A stretch of 64,000 nt of DNA from Patescibacteria group bacterium (GCA_028704945.1 JAQWEL010000001.1:62001-126000), one strand, 5' to 3'; numbered from the stretch's first letter, positions 41,637-51,655 are shown. The notes: a model not told the origin generated them from the letters alone. Numbers and translations: made by a program.

Positions 41637-43784
41637 ATGAAAAATTGGAAAAAACATATTTGGCTTTTTTTAATCATCATTTCGACCGGAGTGCTGATTT
41701 TGTATTGGCTTTATGATAATTATCGAGTCCGACGTTTAGAAATTCTTTCATCCGAACAAGAAAGTATCCAAAACCAATATGCCTCGGTTATCAATTCATA
41801 TCGTTTGGTTTCACAAACGGTTTATGACGAAGTTTTAAATAGCAAATCAGTTGTTCAAAATTTGGAAAGAGCATCATCGGCTAACGCTAATGAAAAAGTA
41901 AAAATTAGAAGTGAAATCAGCAAAGAACTTCAGCCTGTTTATAATCGTTTGATCAAGAAAAATTTTAAACAACTTAATTTGTTTTTAGCCGACACCACAA
42001 GCTTTATTAATATGTATAAACCATCTGACGTCGGTGAAAGCGCCGGTTATAGCCGCGCCTCTATCGCTCAGGCAGCTGCCAGTAAGCAGTATGTTGATGG
42101 TTTTGAAGAAGGCAAGACCTTTAACGGCTATCGTTATATTTTTCCGTTATTTACGGAAAAAGAAAAATTTGCCGGCTTGGCCGAAGTAAGTGTTTCTTTC
42201 GGAACTTTGCAGAAAGAAATGAACAGTCTCTTTCCTTATGCCGCGCAATTTTTATTAAAGAAAAATGTGGTTCAAGACTCTGTCTTTTCCGGCGATGTTA
42301 GAAATTTCAGCATCAGCACAATTAACAAGGATTATTTTTATGAGAAAGAGCCGGAGATGTCAAAAAGAGTTGATTTAATTTCTTTTGATACGATTGAAAG
42401 AATTAATCGACTTTTAAAAACCAAGGCAGAACAAAAAATGGCTGACTCCAACTTATTTTCCGATGACCTTAATGTAAATTCAATCAGCTATATTGTTACT
42501 TTAATTCCTATCAGCAATATCGAGGGCAAACAGGTCGCTTATTTAGCGGCTTATCGTCAATCCGACTCCATTTATTTTCTTAAAAACGATTTTTATACCC
42601 GGGTTATTTTTTTAGTCGCCTTACTCATTATTATAGTCTTACTAACTTTTTATATTTATGATCGCCAACGCCGGTTATTGGAAATAGGCGAGCGTTTACA
42701 AATTATTACTACCTCAATGAGCGAGGGCATTATTTATGCTGATAAGGATAAGCGCGTTGTTTTTTATAACCCAGCTGCTGAAAATATAACCGGTTATCCG
42801 TTAAAAGAAGCAATTGGTCATAAATTGATTAGTTTTATGCGTTTAACCGACGAAATGGGAAAACGGAGTCGTTTAGATATCGTTAATAATGTTTTTAAAA
42901 CCGGCCAGCGGCAATCTGAAAATAAGGATATTTTTGTAATCCAAAAAGACGGCGACCGCATCCCCTTGGCTTTAACCGCCACGCCGTTGATGCTTGGTTC
43001 GGAGAAAGGTTGTTTGTTGGTTTTTAGAGATATAACGGTTGAGCGTGATATTGATAAAGCAAAAACCGAATTTGTTTCTTTAGCCAGTCATCAATTAAAA
43101 ACACCTTTATCAGCTATCAACTGGTATACTGAAATGCTGATGGATGGAGATGTCGGGGTCTTAAATGATCATCAAAAAGATTTTGTAAAAGAAATTTTGG
43201 CTGGTAATCAACGCATGGTAAAATTAGTCAATTCATTGTTGAATGTTTCCCGTATTGATATGGGCACATTATCAGTTATTCCAGAATTAGTCGATTTAAA
43301 AGAGATGGTTAAGTCAGTGGTTAGTGAACAAGAATTTTCTTACAAAGCTAAAAATCAAAAATTAGATCTAAAGATTGACGAAACTTTGCCGCAAATTAAT
43401 TTAGATCCTAATTTAATGCGTATTGTTATCCAGAATTTAATTTCTAACGCTATCAAATATACCAGAGAAGAAGGGCAAATTGAGGTCAAATTATTGAAGC
43501 AAGGTGTTGATGTCTATATGCAAGTAAGCGATAACGGCTATGGTATTCCAAAGAAAGAACAGCCATATATCTTCACCAAGCTGTTTAGAGCTGATAATGT
43601 TAAGTCTAAAAAAGTTGAAGGCACTGGTCTTGGTCTTTATGTGGCTAAAGCGGTTATCGAAGCCTTTGGCGGTAAAATTTGGTTTGAATCGATTGAAGAT
43701 AAAGGCACAACTTTTTATTTAACCATACCATTAGCCGGAGTAAAAAAAGTTGAGGGGACTAAGGGCTTAGAATCTAATACTTAA
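41637..43784 (+). CDS. membrane sensor histidine kinase with PAS domain
   Basis: 715 residues. One N-terminal membrane helix (about 9-27), a large extracytoplasmic sensor region of about 290 residues (dCACHE-like by size and layout) and a second helix (about 321-343). A PAS domain (GIIYADKDKRVVFYNPAAEN) is followed by the HisKA box SLASHQLKTPLSAINWYTEM (phospho-accepting His near 485). The ATPase has N box NLISNAIKYT, G1 DNGYGIP, F box and G2 GTGLGLYVAKAVIEAFGG. No response regulator gene lies next to it, so the partner is elsewhere. Its -10 box is 7 bases before the ATG, indicating a leaderless message. Confidence 0.95.
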   Translation: MKNWKKHIWLFLIIISTGVLILYWLYDNYRVRRLEILSSEQESIQNQYASVINSYRLVSQTVYDEVLNSKSVVQNLERASSANANEKVKIRSEISKELQPVYNRLIKKNFKQLNLFLADTTSFINMYKPSDVGESAGYSRASIAQAAASKQYVDGFEEGKTFNGYRYIFPLFTEKEKFAGLAEVSVSFGTLQKEMNSLFPYAAQFLLKKNVVQDSVFSGDVRNFSISTINKDYFYEKEPEMSKRVDLISFDTIERINRLLKTKAEQKMADSNLFSDDLNVNSISYIVTLIPISNIEGKQVAYLAAYRQSDSIYFLKNDFYTRVIFLVALLIIIVLLTFYIYDRQRRLLEIGERLQIITTSMSEGIIYADKDKRVVFYNPAAENITGYPLKEAIGHKLISFMRLTDEMGKRSRLDIVNNVFKTGQRQSENKDIFVIQKDGDRIPLALTATPLMLGSEKGCLLVFRDITVERDIDKAKTEFVSLASHQLKTPLSAINWYTEMLMDGDVGVLNDHQKDFVKEILAGNQRMVKLVNSLLNVSRIDMGTLSVIPELVDLKEMVKSVVSEQEFSYKAKNQKLDLKIDETLPQINLDPNLMRIVIQNLISNAIKYTREEGQIEVKLLKQGVDVYMQVSDNGYGIPKKEQPYIFTKLFRADNVKSKKVEGTGLGLYVAKAVIEAFGGKIWFESIEDKGTTFYLTIPLAGVKKVEGTKGLESNT

Positions 43785-43848
43785 ACAAAGAGTGTCATTG
43801 TAAAACAATCTAACTATAATTTGATAAATAATAATAGTGGTTCGTTCA

Positions 43849-43886
43849 AAAAAACTCGCCGAACTGAGGTTCGGCGAGTTTTTTTG
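43849..43886. terminator. bidirectional terminator
   Basis: AAAACTCGCCGAAC pairs with GTTCGGCGAGTTTT around TGAG, with A and T runs. Confidence 0.88.
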
Positions 43887-43920
43887 ATTCACTCATCGCT
43901 ATTATTTGTCAAAATATTAT

Positions 43921-44925
43921 TTACCAATGCAGTGTTTTTGCCAAGTCCCAATATTGAGTATTGCCACGTTTTTTTTCCATATACCACCACTCAGCGCCCC
44001 AAAGCCAGACTTGACCGAAGCCAGTGTCAGCCGCGTATTGAAGATTTGATTTGAAGTTGTTTATAGTAAACGATTTTTTTGATTCTTGCGGGTCAAGCTG
44101 ATCAAGTGTCGTATTTGGCGCCCATGGTTCAGCTTGTAACTCGGCGATAATAGCATCTTCTGACTTTAAACCGACTTGTTTGGCTTTAGAACTATAAAGA
44201 TACGGTGGCCAAGGATAATGAATATAACCAAAAAAAGGACTCCAAACTGTGCGATATAATGTTGTTCCGAATTTATCACCCAAAACAGTTTCTTTTAGCC
44301 AACTAGATAGTTCGCCTGATCCAGTGATTATAATTGGTCGCTTGTCTAACGTTTTAACTGTTTTAAATTCAGAGGCTAAAAATTTGTAATCTCCAGGCGG
44401 ACATTCTCCGAATGAATCAAGCAGTGGTTCGTTTTCTAACTGCCAAGCGATTATTTCGCTTCGGCCGCGATAATGTTTGATTGCGCTTCTAAGCATTCTT
44501 TCGATGCGAACTTTAATTTCTGTCTCGTTGTAGTTTTTAACCCATTCTGGCGAATGACATTCTGGCCAGCGAGGCAGGCGTCGTCCGATGGCGACAATAA
44601 ATTTCACATCACGTTTATTGCCCTCATCCAAAATCCAATCATAGTCGACATAATTATAATGTCCTTCTTCGTTTTCAATGTTGTCCCAATAAATCGGCAG
44701 ACGAATTGTTTTGACTTTTAAATCGTCAATCAGGGCTAAATAAGTTTCTTTCCAATCAAGTCCGATAGATGAGGCGAATTTTTTAGAATAGGTGATGCCC
44801 CAATAATTATTTTTTTCAGGCAACTTAATATTTTGTGGTGATGGCAGAGAAAATTTAAATAAGGTTAAGCTAACCAAGAACATTAAGAAAATAATTAACA
44901 GGGTTACTTTTAATTTAGAAAACAT
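43921..44925 (-). CDS. membrane-anchored glycoside hydrolase-like protein (clan GH-A fold)
   Basis: 334 residues. An N-terminal membrane anchor (about 7-27) precedes a TIM-barrel-like domain. TIRLPIYWDNIENEEGHYNY is typical of GH5/GH39/GH42 barrels. The candidate acid/base Glu lies in IAWQLENEPLL near residue 167 and the candidate nucleophile Glu in IIAELQAEPW near 260. Substrate unknown; a wall or capsule glycan is plausible. Its neighbours on the same strand are a DMT-type transporter and a GT-like protein with gaps of a few bases, so it ends a three-gene operon. Confidence 0.7.
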   Translation of the reverse strand: MFSKLKVTLLIIFLMFLVSLTLFKFSLPSPQNIKLPEKNNYWGITYSKKFASSIGLDWKETYLALIDDLKVKTIRLPIYWDNIENEEGHYNYVDYDWILDEGNKRDVKFIVAIGRRLPRWPECHSPEWVKNYNETEIKVRIERMLRSAIKHYRGRSEIIAWQLENEPLLDSFGECPPGDYKFLASEFKTVKTLDKRPIIITGSGELSSWLKETVLGDKFGTTLYRTVWSPFFGYIHYPWPPYLYSSKAKQVGLKSEDAIIAELQAEPWAPNTTLDQLDPQESKKSFTINNFKSNLQYAADTGFGQVWLWGAEWWYMEKKRGNTQYWDLAKTLHW

Positions 44926-44931
44926 ACAGCA

Positions 44932-45867
44932 TTATGAGGTCGCCAGAACAAATAAGCTTAAGCCTATCAAAGTAATCGCAATCAATTTTTGAATAATTAT
45001 AGTGGTAGAAATATTTTCTTTTATTACTTTTGGAGCGAAGATAGTTAAGGTTGCTCCTAAAATTAATAGAAAGGCGTATTGGACTCCCTGCATGGAATTG
45101 ACAATAGCAGCTGATCCGAGGTAGAGAGCGTAATTTTGCAAACCAAAACCGATGGCGGCAACACTCTGATTAGCAAAAAATAGTCCGGCTTTGCCACCGT
45201 GTAGATTTTTTAATGATTTAAAAATTTCTCGTCTGCTTGCTTTATGCACTAAGAATAATAGCGCTACCAGCACAGCACCTAATCTTAACCAGATAAAAGC
45301 GCTAAAAAAACTTTGGGCAGTGTAGAGAAATTTACTGGCTGTAAAAAAAATGGCAAATAATAGACCCGCTCCGACTGCCTCAGCAATGCCTACGGCTTGA
45401 TCGGCTGCGCCAAAACCGAGCCAATGAGAAACCCTTTTAATCCAGTTTTCTTTAGCCGGCAGCCAAGCAATAATCGCTGTGCCGACTATTAGGCCAGTAA
45501 TTCCTAACCATTGATGAAAATTAAATCTTTCACCTAAAAAAAAGTAAGCCATAACGACGGTGAAAATCGGCACGCTTGATCCGGAAATAACCAATATTTT
45601 AGAAGCTTCGCCGGTTTTAAGAGCTTGGTATAAAAGTAAAAGTCCTAGCGGGAAAATCGCTCCGACTAAGATATTAATAAAAAACAAAGACCAACCTGGC
45701 CAAGCGCCATACCAAGGATAAGCCACAAAGACAGCCCCGCCCAATAAACTGACTAAAAAAGTATAAGTTTTACTTGAGGGTAAGACTTTATCTAATAATG
45801 CTTTGTCGGCTAAGTTGACTAAGGCCAAAATTAGATAGGCAATAATTGCCAAATAAATATAAGACAT
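44932..45867 (-). CDS. EamA/DMT-superfamily transporter
   Basis: 311 residues with about ten membrane helices in two halves, the EamA layout. Motif-like segments are LVNLADKALLDKVLPSSKTY at the start and SSVPIFTVVMAYFFLGERFN in the first half (the PxxxxxxxxxxxGE pattern typical of the family). Members move metabolites, amino acids or undecaprenyl-linked sugars; the substrate cannot be told. It sits between the GH-like and GT-like genes (gaps of 6 and 2 bases), so transport of a sugar or lipid-linked sugar is a reasonable guess. Confidence 0.8.
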   Translation of the reverse strand: MSYIYLAIIAYLILALVNLADKALLDKVLPSSKTYTFLVSLLGGAVFVAYPWYGAWPGWSLFFINILVGAIFPLGLLLLYQALKTGEASKILVISGSSVPIFTVVMAYFFLGERFNFHQWLGITGLIVGTAIIAWLPAKENWIKRVSHWLGFGAADQAVGIAEAVGAGLLFAIFFTASKFLYTAQSFFSAFIWLRLGAVLVALLFLVHKASRREIFKSLKNLHGGKAGLFFANQSVAAIGFGLQNYALYLGSAAIVNSMQGVQYAFLLILGATLTIFAPKVIKENISTTIIIQKLIAITLIGLSLFVLATS

Positions 45868-45869
45868 AT

Positions 45870-47165
45870 TTAGTGGTGATCATTTAAATATTTTTCGATA
45901 TTATAAGTTCCCATGTTTTCAGCTTCAAAATAACCCATAAAAGCGGCCTTAGCCAACTTGTCTTCTTTGATCATGTCATCAAGCCATTCGTGAGCGAAAT
46001 CCCAATTTAACGCGTCAAGGCCGGCTCCGACTGAAATTAACCAATCACGGTTGGAAAATTCTTGCGCTCCGACCGGTTCAGTCATTATGATTGGCAAACC
46101 CAGCCCAGCATAAAAGGATAATTCTGATGGTTTGGTAATCAGTATATCGGCCTCGCGTATAGTTTTGTTAAAAACGGTAAAATAGGCGGGTTTAGTTTTT
46201 TGATATAATATCGAAACCTCGTCTTTGTCGAGGCCAAGTTTTTCAATCTCTTGTTCAAAAGTATTTTTAATATTTTCTCTTACGCCAGCTACTAAGACAA
46301 GTGAATATTTTTTTTGTTTTAAATCATTAGTAATTGATTTTAGAAATCTAATGGCAATTTCAGCTTGAGCACCAGCCCCGCCAATGGCAAAAACGATTTT
46401 TAATGGTCGGTTAAGCTTATTTTTATTAGGTTCTGGCAATTCTTCGGCCAGCAAACCAGCGTATTTATTGCGAAAACTATTATTCTTATCAAGTCTCGCC
46501 AAACGATTAGCTAAGTCTGCTCGCAAGATGGGTTTGGTTTCTCCGCCAATGTTTTCTTTTGGTAAAGGAAAACCGGTTAGAATTATGTTTTGTCTATTAA
46601 CGCCATATTCAGCTAAACGGTTGGCCGCGCGCCGCGTTGAAGCGAAGTATTTAGTTTTGGATTTTTTAGGATTAATCGGCGCCCAAAAGCGACTGACGTC
46701 AGTATCACAGATAACGCAATAAATCTGATTTTTAAATTTCCAGTATTCACCGAAGTAAACTGGCACAGGGAAAGTTGCGACAATAGGCAAATTGTTTTTA
46801 TTTAATTGTTTAATCAAATTACGGCCGACACCTTGTTTTATTTTTTTAAAAAAGAAATGTTGTTGCAGGGTTTTTCGTCTCAAATCTTTAACCGGATAGT
46901 AACTGGGTATTTGCTGAAAGCGATCCATTACCCAAAAAATGGCTTCGCCCAAGAGCGGTATTTTTTTTAAATAAGAAACATATTCATAAGAGCCGCGTTG
47001 CTGTTTCCAAACATTTTTTTCCCATTCAGATATGCCCTTATATTCATTGGCGTTAATAACTCCTTCAAGGCTGATGTCAACCAAGGGGTCAGCGGCGCGT
47101 TGATGCCCGTAGCCCATATCCACTGCAATCAAATTAACTTTGGTTATTTTTTTATTTTCCTCCAT
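45870..47165 (-). CDS. MurG/MGDG-synthase-like glycosyltransferase
   Basis: About 431 residues from ATG 47165 (MEENKKITKVN). An earlier in-frame ATG at 47189 must be rejected because its codons 2-4 (TGC TAT AAT) are the -10 box. A GT-B-like layout is seen: the N-terminal strand VNLIAVDMGYGHQRAADPL, the C-terminal nucleotide-sugar half with IVFAIGGAGAQAEIAIRFL, and ADILITKPSELSFYAGLGLPIIMTEPVGAQEFSNRDWL, which resembles the donor-binding region of MurG and diacylglycerol glycosyltransferases. First gene of the operon with the transporter and hydrolase. Donor and acceptor unknown. Confidence 0.65.
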   Translation of the reverse strand: MEENKKITKVNLIAVDMGYGHQRAADPLVDISLEGVINANEYKGISEWEKNVWKQQRGSYEYVSYLKKIPLLGEAIFWVMDRFQQIPSYYPVKDLRRKTLQQHFFFKKIKQGVGRNLIKQLNKNNLPIVATFPVPVYFGEYWKFKNQIYCVICDTDVSRFWAPINPKKSKTKYFASTRRAANRLAEYGVNRQNIILTGFPLPKENIGGETKPILRADLANRLARLDKNNSFRNKYAGLLAEELPEPNKNKLNRPLKIVFAIGGAGAQAEIAIRFLKSITNDLKQKKYSLVLVAGVRENIKNTFEQEIEKLGLDKDEVSILYQKTKPAYFTVFNKTIREADILITKPSELSFYAGLGLPIIMTEPVGAQEFSNRDWLISVGAGLDALNWDFAHEWLDDMIKEDKLAKAAFMGYFEAENMGTYNIEKYLNDHH

Positions 47166-47177
47166 AATTTTTTCTTT

Positions 47178-47188
47178 ATTATAGCACA
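47178..47188 (-). promoter_or_regulatory. extended -10 promoter of the glycosyltransferase operon
   Basis: TGTGCTATAAT on the minus strand; the transcript should start about 6 bases before the ATG at 47165. Confidence 0.7.
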
Positions 47189-47189
47189 A

Positions 47190-47453
47190 ATTTTATTAGA
47201 ATAAAAAACATTTTTATTAATAGTTTAAAACTATTATTGTTACTCCAAACCGCCAAGGGCGGAGAGGAATCGCTCTTGATGTAAAAAAGGATAATAAATC
47301 AACTAAAGTTTATTAAAAGTATTTACTGCAAAGAGGGATCTCTTTCTGCGTTCAAGATGACAACAAGGGGGGCTAGAAATAAAAAAGAGATATTTGTATT
47401 TATAAAATTGATTTTATTGCTTTTAGATGCTAATCTGAGATAAAAATAAGCAT
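47190..47453. other. 264-base gap with degenerate repeat-like sequence
   Basis: No gene is seen. It holds CCGCC/GGCGG (47250-47263), and two partial copies of a GAGGAATC..TTGATG / GAGGGATC..AAGATG sequence (47260-47282 and 47333-47361) that look like remnants of a dispersed repeat. Confidence 0.35.
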
Positions 47454-50357
47454 ATGTCTAAATATTTGGAAGAACTTAATGATCATCAAAAAATAGCCGT
47501 CGAACATGAAGACGGCCCAATGTTGATTGTGGCCGGCGCCGGAACTGGTAAAACCAAAGTTTTAATCAATCGTTTTGCCAGATTGGTGGAAAAAGGTGTT
47601 GATCAGAATAAAATTTTAGTGGTTACTTTTACTGAAAAAGCCGCCAATGAACTAGAAGAAAGAGCTGATAAATTATTGCCGATGGGTGCGGTTAATCTTT
47701 GGATTAGGACTTTTCACGGCTTGGCTAATGATATTTTAAAAAGGCATGCTTTGGATATCGGCTTATCGCCTGATAATCGAGTTTTGAGCGAAGCCGAAGC
47801 TTGGATTTTGGTTAAAAAGAATTTAAGTCGCTTTAAATTGGATTATTATAAACCGCTCGGTAATCCCAATAAATTTATCAACGCTTTATTGAAACATTTT
47901 TCTCGGCTTAAAGATGAAAATATCAGCTCAGTAGAGTATTTGGAATATGCCGAAAATTTAAAAGCTGATGAAGATAATATTTTGTCCGGTTCCGATGAGG
48001 AAAAATTAACGGTCAGTCGAATTCGTGAGTTAGCTGAAGCTTATCATGTTTATAATCAATTGTTACTCGAGAATGGCGTGATTGATTATGCCGATATGAT
48101 TTGTTTTGCTATTAAGCTTTTTAAAGAGCGACCAAATATTTTAGCCCAATATCAAAAACAATTTCAGTATATCATGGTTGATGAATTTCAGGATACTAAT
48201 TTAGCCCAATATCAATTAATTAAGCTGTTGGTTAATGCTCAACAATCAGTGGTGGTGGTGGGTGATGATGATCAGGCTATTTATAAATTTCGTGGCGCTT
48301 CTTTATCTAATATTTTACAATTTAGGACTGATTATCCCGAAGCTAAAGCAGTCGTTTTAAATGATAATTATCGTAGCGGACAAAATATTTTAGATGCTGC
48401 TTACGGTTTTATTAATCATAACAATCCCAATCGTTTAGAAATTAAAGAAAATTTAGATAAGCGCTTAAAGTCTCATAATGAAAGCGTCGGTTCAGTCGAG
48501 CATTGGAGCTTGCCAGACCAAGCAGCTGAAGTTACGGCCGTGGCTAAGAAAATCATTGATCTTCAGGCCAACGGTTTGGCTGATTGGTCGGAAATCGCTG
48601 TCTTAGCGCGAGCCAACAATTCTTCGGATAGATTTGTTAGAGAATTTATGCGTCAAAATATTCCATTTGAGCATTTATCCAGAAAGGGCTTGTATTATAA
48701 GCCGATTATTTTAGACATTTGCGCTTACTTAAGATTACTTGATAATTATCATGAGTCTTCGGCTGTTTTTAGAGTTTTGGCAACCCCAGCTTTTAAAATG
48801 AGTCACGCTGACATGGTCGAACTAATTAGAGAAAATAATGCCCGCTATTATTCTTTATATGAAGGTCTTAAAGAAATAAATTCCATTACTAAAGTTTCAC
48901 CCGAAGGTGTGGCCGTAGCTAATAAATTGGTAAGTTCAGTAGCTAAGCATGCGGAATTAGCTAAAACGAAATCAGCCGCAGAAATTATTGTCAGCGTGGC
49001 TAACGACATTTTTTATCCCTATTTAGATCGAGATCGTAATATCGAAGATTTTAGACTTTTGTCAGAACTTTATAAAAAAGCGCTTAAATTAGAAAATGAT
49101 TTAGGCATCAGCCAAATAAGAGATTTGATGGATTATATCGATCTTGAATTAGAAGCTGGAGAATCAGGCGCCATGCCAATCGAGGCCAGTGATTTTGATA
49201 CCGTAAAAATTTCCACCGTTCATTCCTCAAAAGGTTTGGAATTTAAATATGTTTTTGTGGTTGATTTGGTTGATCGTCGTTTTCCTTCAAGCGCTAAAAG
49301 CGATTTGATACCAGTGCCAGATGGTTTGGCTAAAGAAAATTTGCCTGACAAAGATATGCATCTTGAAGAAGAGCGTCGTCTTTTTTACGTAGCGATGACC
49401 AGGGCTAAAGAGGGTTTGTTTTTAACCGGCGCTCGCGATGCTGGCGGCAAAACAGAAAAAAAACCGTCTAAATTTATTGCCGAAGCAGAAGTGCCGACCT
49501 TGGTTTTTAATTTATTGACCGAGGGTACAGAATTAGACAGAGCGATTGAAAGAGTTGAGGTACCTTTTGTTTTGCAGCTGGAAAAATATTTACCCAAACA
49601 CTTTTCTTTTACCGCTTTAGAAAGCTATAAGAATTGTCCGTTACAATATCAATACGCTCAAGTTTTGCGTTTGCCGATTTTAAAACAAGGCGCTAATAAT
49701 TTTGGTCAGTTGTTGCATAAAGTTTTATATGAATTTTTATTGCCGCTGTTACCGGGTAGCGTTAAACAAACCGATTTGTTTGGTAACGAAATCAATCAAC
49801 GCCAGGAAATTTCTTTTGAACGTTTAAAAGATATTTATGAGAAAAATTGGAGCGAACGGGGCTATGATTCAAAAGAAGATGCTTTAAAATTTTACGCTCA
49901 AGGCAAACAGTTTATCAAGTTTTTTTATGATGATTTAGTAGCCGGCAAGAATCTTAAAATCTTTGGCTTAGAGCATAATTTTAAGATGCCATTCAGCGAA
50001 GCTTTTTTAAAGGGTAGTATTGATTTCGTGGAAGAACTGCCAGACGGCAGTCTGGCTATTATGGATTATAAGAGCGGGAAGCCTAAAGATAAACTTGATT
50101 ATCAGTCTAAACGTCAGTTAATTTTATACAAAATTGCTTTGGAAAACCAAACTAATAAAAAGGTTTCCAAATTAGCTTATTATTTTTTTCAGTCTGGCAA
50201 TAAAGTTGAATTTGAAACTAAGCCGGCCGAAGAAGAAAAGTTGTTAGCCGAAGCGAAGGAAACCATTGAAAGTGTTAGAAGAATGGATTTTCATCCCACG
50301 CCCGGAGAAAATTGCCGCTGGTGTGATTTTCGCACTATTTGTCAGTTTAGAAAATAA
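47454..50357 (+). CDS. UvrD/AddA-like helicase fused to a PD-(D/E)XK nuclease
   Basis: 967 residues. The superfamily 1 helicase has P-loop IVAGAGTGKTKVLINR near residue 30, TFTEKAANELEER, DEFQDTNLAQ (Walker B), VGDDDQAIYKFRGAS and HSSKGLEFKYVFVV, ending with VAMTRAKEGLF. The C-terminal quarter has the nuclease pattern GSIDFVEELPDG...AIMDYKSG. A four-cysteine set is formed by NCPLQYQYA plus CRWCDFRTIC, as in the iron-sulfur nuclease domains of AddB and Cas4. The architecture points to double-strand break processing. It stands alone with a plausible promoter. Confidence 0.92.
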   Translation: MSKYLEELNDHQKIAVEHEDGPMLIVAGAGTGKTKVLINRFARLVEKGVDQNKILVVTFTEKAANELEERADKLLPMGAVNLWIRTFHGLANDILKRHALDIGLSPDNRVLSEAEAWILVKKNLSRFKLDYYKPLGNPNKFINALLKHFSRLKDENISSVEYLEYAENLKADEDNILSGSDEEKLTVSRIRELAEAYHVYNQLLLENGVIDYADMICFAIKLFKERPNILAQYQKQFQYIMVDEFQDTNLAQYQLIKLLVNAQQSVVVVGDDDQAIYKFRGASLSNILQFRTDYPEAKAVVLNDNYRSGQNILDAAYGFINHNNPNRLEIKENLDKRLKSHNESVGSVEHWSLPDQAAEVTAVAKKIIDLQANGLADWSEIAVLARANNSSDRFVREFMRQNIPFEHLSRKGLYYKPIILDICAYLRLLDNYHESSAVFRVLATPAFKMSHADMVELIRENNARYYSLYEGLKEINSITKVSPEGVAVANKLVSSVAKHAELAKTKSAAEIIVSVANDIFYPYLDRDRNIEDFRLLSELYKKALKLENDLGISQIRDLMDYIDLELEAGESGAMPIEASDFDTVKISTVHSSKGLEFKYVFVVDLVDRRFPSSAKSDLIPVPDGLAKENLPDKDMHLEEERRLFYVAMTRAKEGLFLTGARDAGGKTEKKPSKFIAEAEVPTLVFNLLTEGTELDRAIERVEVPFVLQLEKYLPKHFSFTALESYKNCPLQYQYAQVLRLPILKQGANNFGQLLHKVLYEFLLPLLPGSVKQTDLFGNEINQRQEISFERLKDIYEKNWSERGYDSKEDALKFYAQGKQFIKFFYDDLVAGKNLKIFGLEHNFKMPFSEAFLKGSIDFVEELPDGSLAIMDYKSGKPKDKLDYQSKRQLILYKIALENQTNKKVSKLAYYFFQSGNKVEFETKPAEEEKLLAEAKETIESVRRMDFHPTPGENCRWCDFRTICQFRK

Positions 50358-50445
50358 AAAATATATAAATATTTTAAAATAAATACCAATAGGAAAATCG
50401 GTATTTATTTTAATTAACATTTTTGTTATAATAAAAGCATAAATT

Positions 50446-50832
50446 ATGACTCTTAAGAATTATCTTACATTAATGATTGTCAGTACCTTAGCCGCCGCTA
50501 TTTGTTTTGGTTTGGTTATTAATTTAGTTGATCCTTATAAAACTAATCAACTTGGTTTTTGGATGTTTTACGGATCATTTTTTGCCACCATCTTGGGGAT
50601 AGCTTCTATTTTTGGTTTTATTTTACGATTTGTAATTTTAAGAAAAGTCTTGGCAACTAAGGCAGTCATTGTTTCTTTTAGACAAGCCTTTTTAATGTCA
50701 TTTTTGGTTATCGCTGTTTTTGCTATGTTTGCTAAAGATGTTTTTAGTTGGCTTAATTTTTTATTAATGGTGATCGGTTTTTCCGCCTTAGAATTTTTTC
50801 TTTTAAGCTTAACGACCGAAAAATTAAAGTAA
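50446..50832 (+). CDS. small membrane protein (three to four helices)
   Basis: 128 residues, mostly hydrophobic, with helices near 8-28, 40-60, 80-100 and 105-122; a short polar loop (DPYKTNQLG) and a basic loop (RKVLATKA) lie between. TATAAT ends 13 bases before the ATG, giving a very short leader. No family recognised. It begins a run of closely spaced genes (gaps of 4 bases) with the tRNA-binding-domain protein and another membrane protein. Confidence 0.65.
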   Translation: MTLKNYLTLMIVSTLAAAICFGLVINLVDPYKTNQLGFWMFYGSFFATILGIASIFGFILRFVILRKVLATKAVIVSFRQAFLMSFLVIAVFAMFAKDVFSWLNFLLMVIGFSALEFFLLSLTTEKLK

Positions 50833-50836
50833 TTAT

Positions 50837-51256
50837 ATGATTAATTTTTTTAAGAAAATTTTTGGCTTAAATTCTAAGGAGATTGATGAGGTTTTACATG
50901 CTTGTCCGGTAAGTCGCTTTCCAAATGTGGTTGTGGGAGAGATAAAAGTAATAAATAAGCATCCTAATGCTGATAAATTGCGTTTGGCAAAAGTTAATAT
51001 CGGTGATAATAAAGTTTTAGATATCGTTTGCGGCGCGCCCAATATTGAAGTTGGTCAAAAAGTGCCCTGCGCGTTAATTGGGGCCAGACTGCCTAACGGG
51101 ATAGAAATTAAAGAAGCTTCGATTAGAGGTGAAAAATCTTTCGGGATGCTATGCGCTGAAGATGAGCTTGGGCTTGGTTCTGATCATGCTGGTATATTGA
51201 TTTTGCCTAACAACGCTAAAGTCGGAGATGAGATTGATAAATATTTAAAAAAATAA
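50837..51256 (+). CDS. tRNA-binding domain protein (Trbp111/CsaA/PheT-N-like)
   Basis: 139 residues. An EMAP/OB-type tRNA-binding domain covers about 30-135, with VVVGEIKVINKHPNADKLRLAKVN, DIVCGAPNIEVGQKVPCALI and EASIRGEKSFGMLCAEDELGL, which are the hallmark stretches of this domain in PheT, MetG and free-standing Trbp111. The N-terminal 30 residues are short and helical. It could be a tRNA chaperone or a stand-alone YtpR-like protein. It lies four bases after a membrane protein gene and four before another. Confidence 0.85.
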   Translation: MINFFKKIFGLNSKEIDEVLHACPVSRFPNVVVGEIKVINKHPNADKLRLAKVNIGDNKVLDIVCGAPNIEVGQKVPCALIGARLPNGIEIKEASIRGEKSFGMLCAEDELGLGSDHAGILILPNNAKVGDEIDKYLKK

Positions 51257-51260
51257 TTAT

Positions 51261-51617
51261 ATGTTTTTACTTGTTCATAGTAAAGAAATTTGGTACTTGA
51301 TTTTATCAATCGGTTTTTTAACGCTTATCGGTTTTTTGTGCGCTTTGCTATATAATTTTATTTTAGCTGCCAAGGATGTCCGAGAAGCAGCGGAGAGTGT
51401 TAAAAGACAAATTGACGATATTGAGCAAACCATCAAAACAATCAAAAAAAGATTAAGTTTTGGTTCTTATGCTATAATGGCTGGCAACATTTTTAAAAAA
51501 ATGTCAAAAATTTTTAATGAAGATAAGGCCGGCACTCGGAAGTATGCTAAAGAAAATTTTAAGAATAAGGCTAAAAATTCAAGAAAATCAAGTGATTTTA
51601 TGCAAGAAGAACTGTAG
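51261..51617 (+). CDS. membrane protein with coiled coil
   Basis: 118 residues: one or two closely packed N-terminal helices (about 10-38, LILSIGFLTLIGFLCALLY), a coiled-coil segment (AAESVKRQIDDIEQTIKTIK) and a very basic C-terminus. No family recognised; the layout resembles small YtxH-like or envelope-tether proteins. It ends the short operon before the M23 gene. Confidence 0.6.
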   Translation: MFLLVHSKEIWYLILSIGFLTLIGFLCALLYNFILAAKDVREAAESVKRQIDDIEQTIKTIKKRLSFGSYAIMAGNIFKKMSKIFNEDKAGTRKYAKENFKNKAKNSRKSSDFMQEEL

Positions 51618-51623
51618 TTTATG

Positions 51624-51635
51624 TTTAATATTAGC
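51624..51635 (+). promoter_or_regulatory. TTTAATATTAGC box upstream of the M23 gene
   Basis: Ends 20 bases before the -35 at 51656. Same 11-base core as the other boxes. Confidence 0.45.
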
Positions 51636-51655
51636 TAAAAAATTATAGTTATATA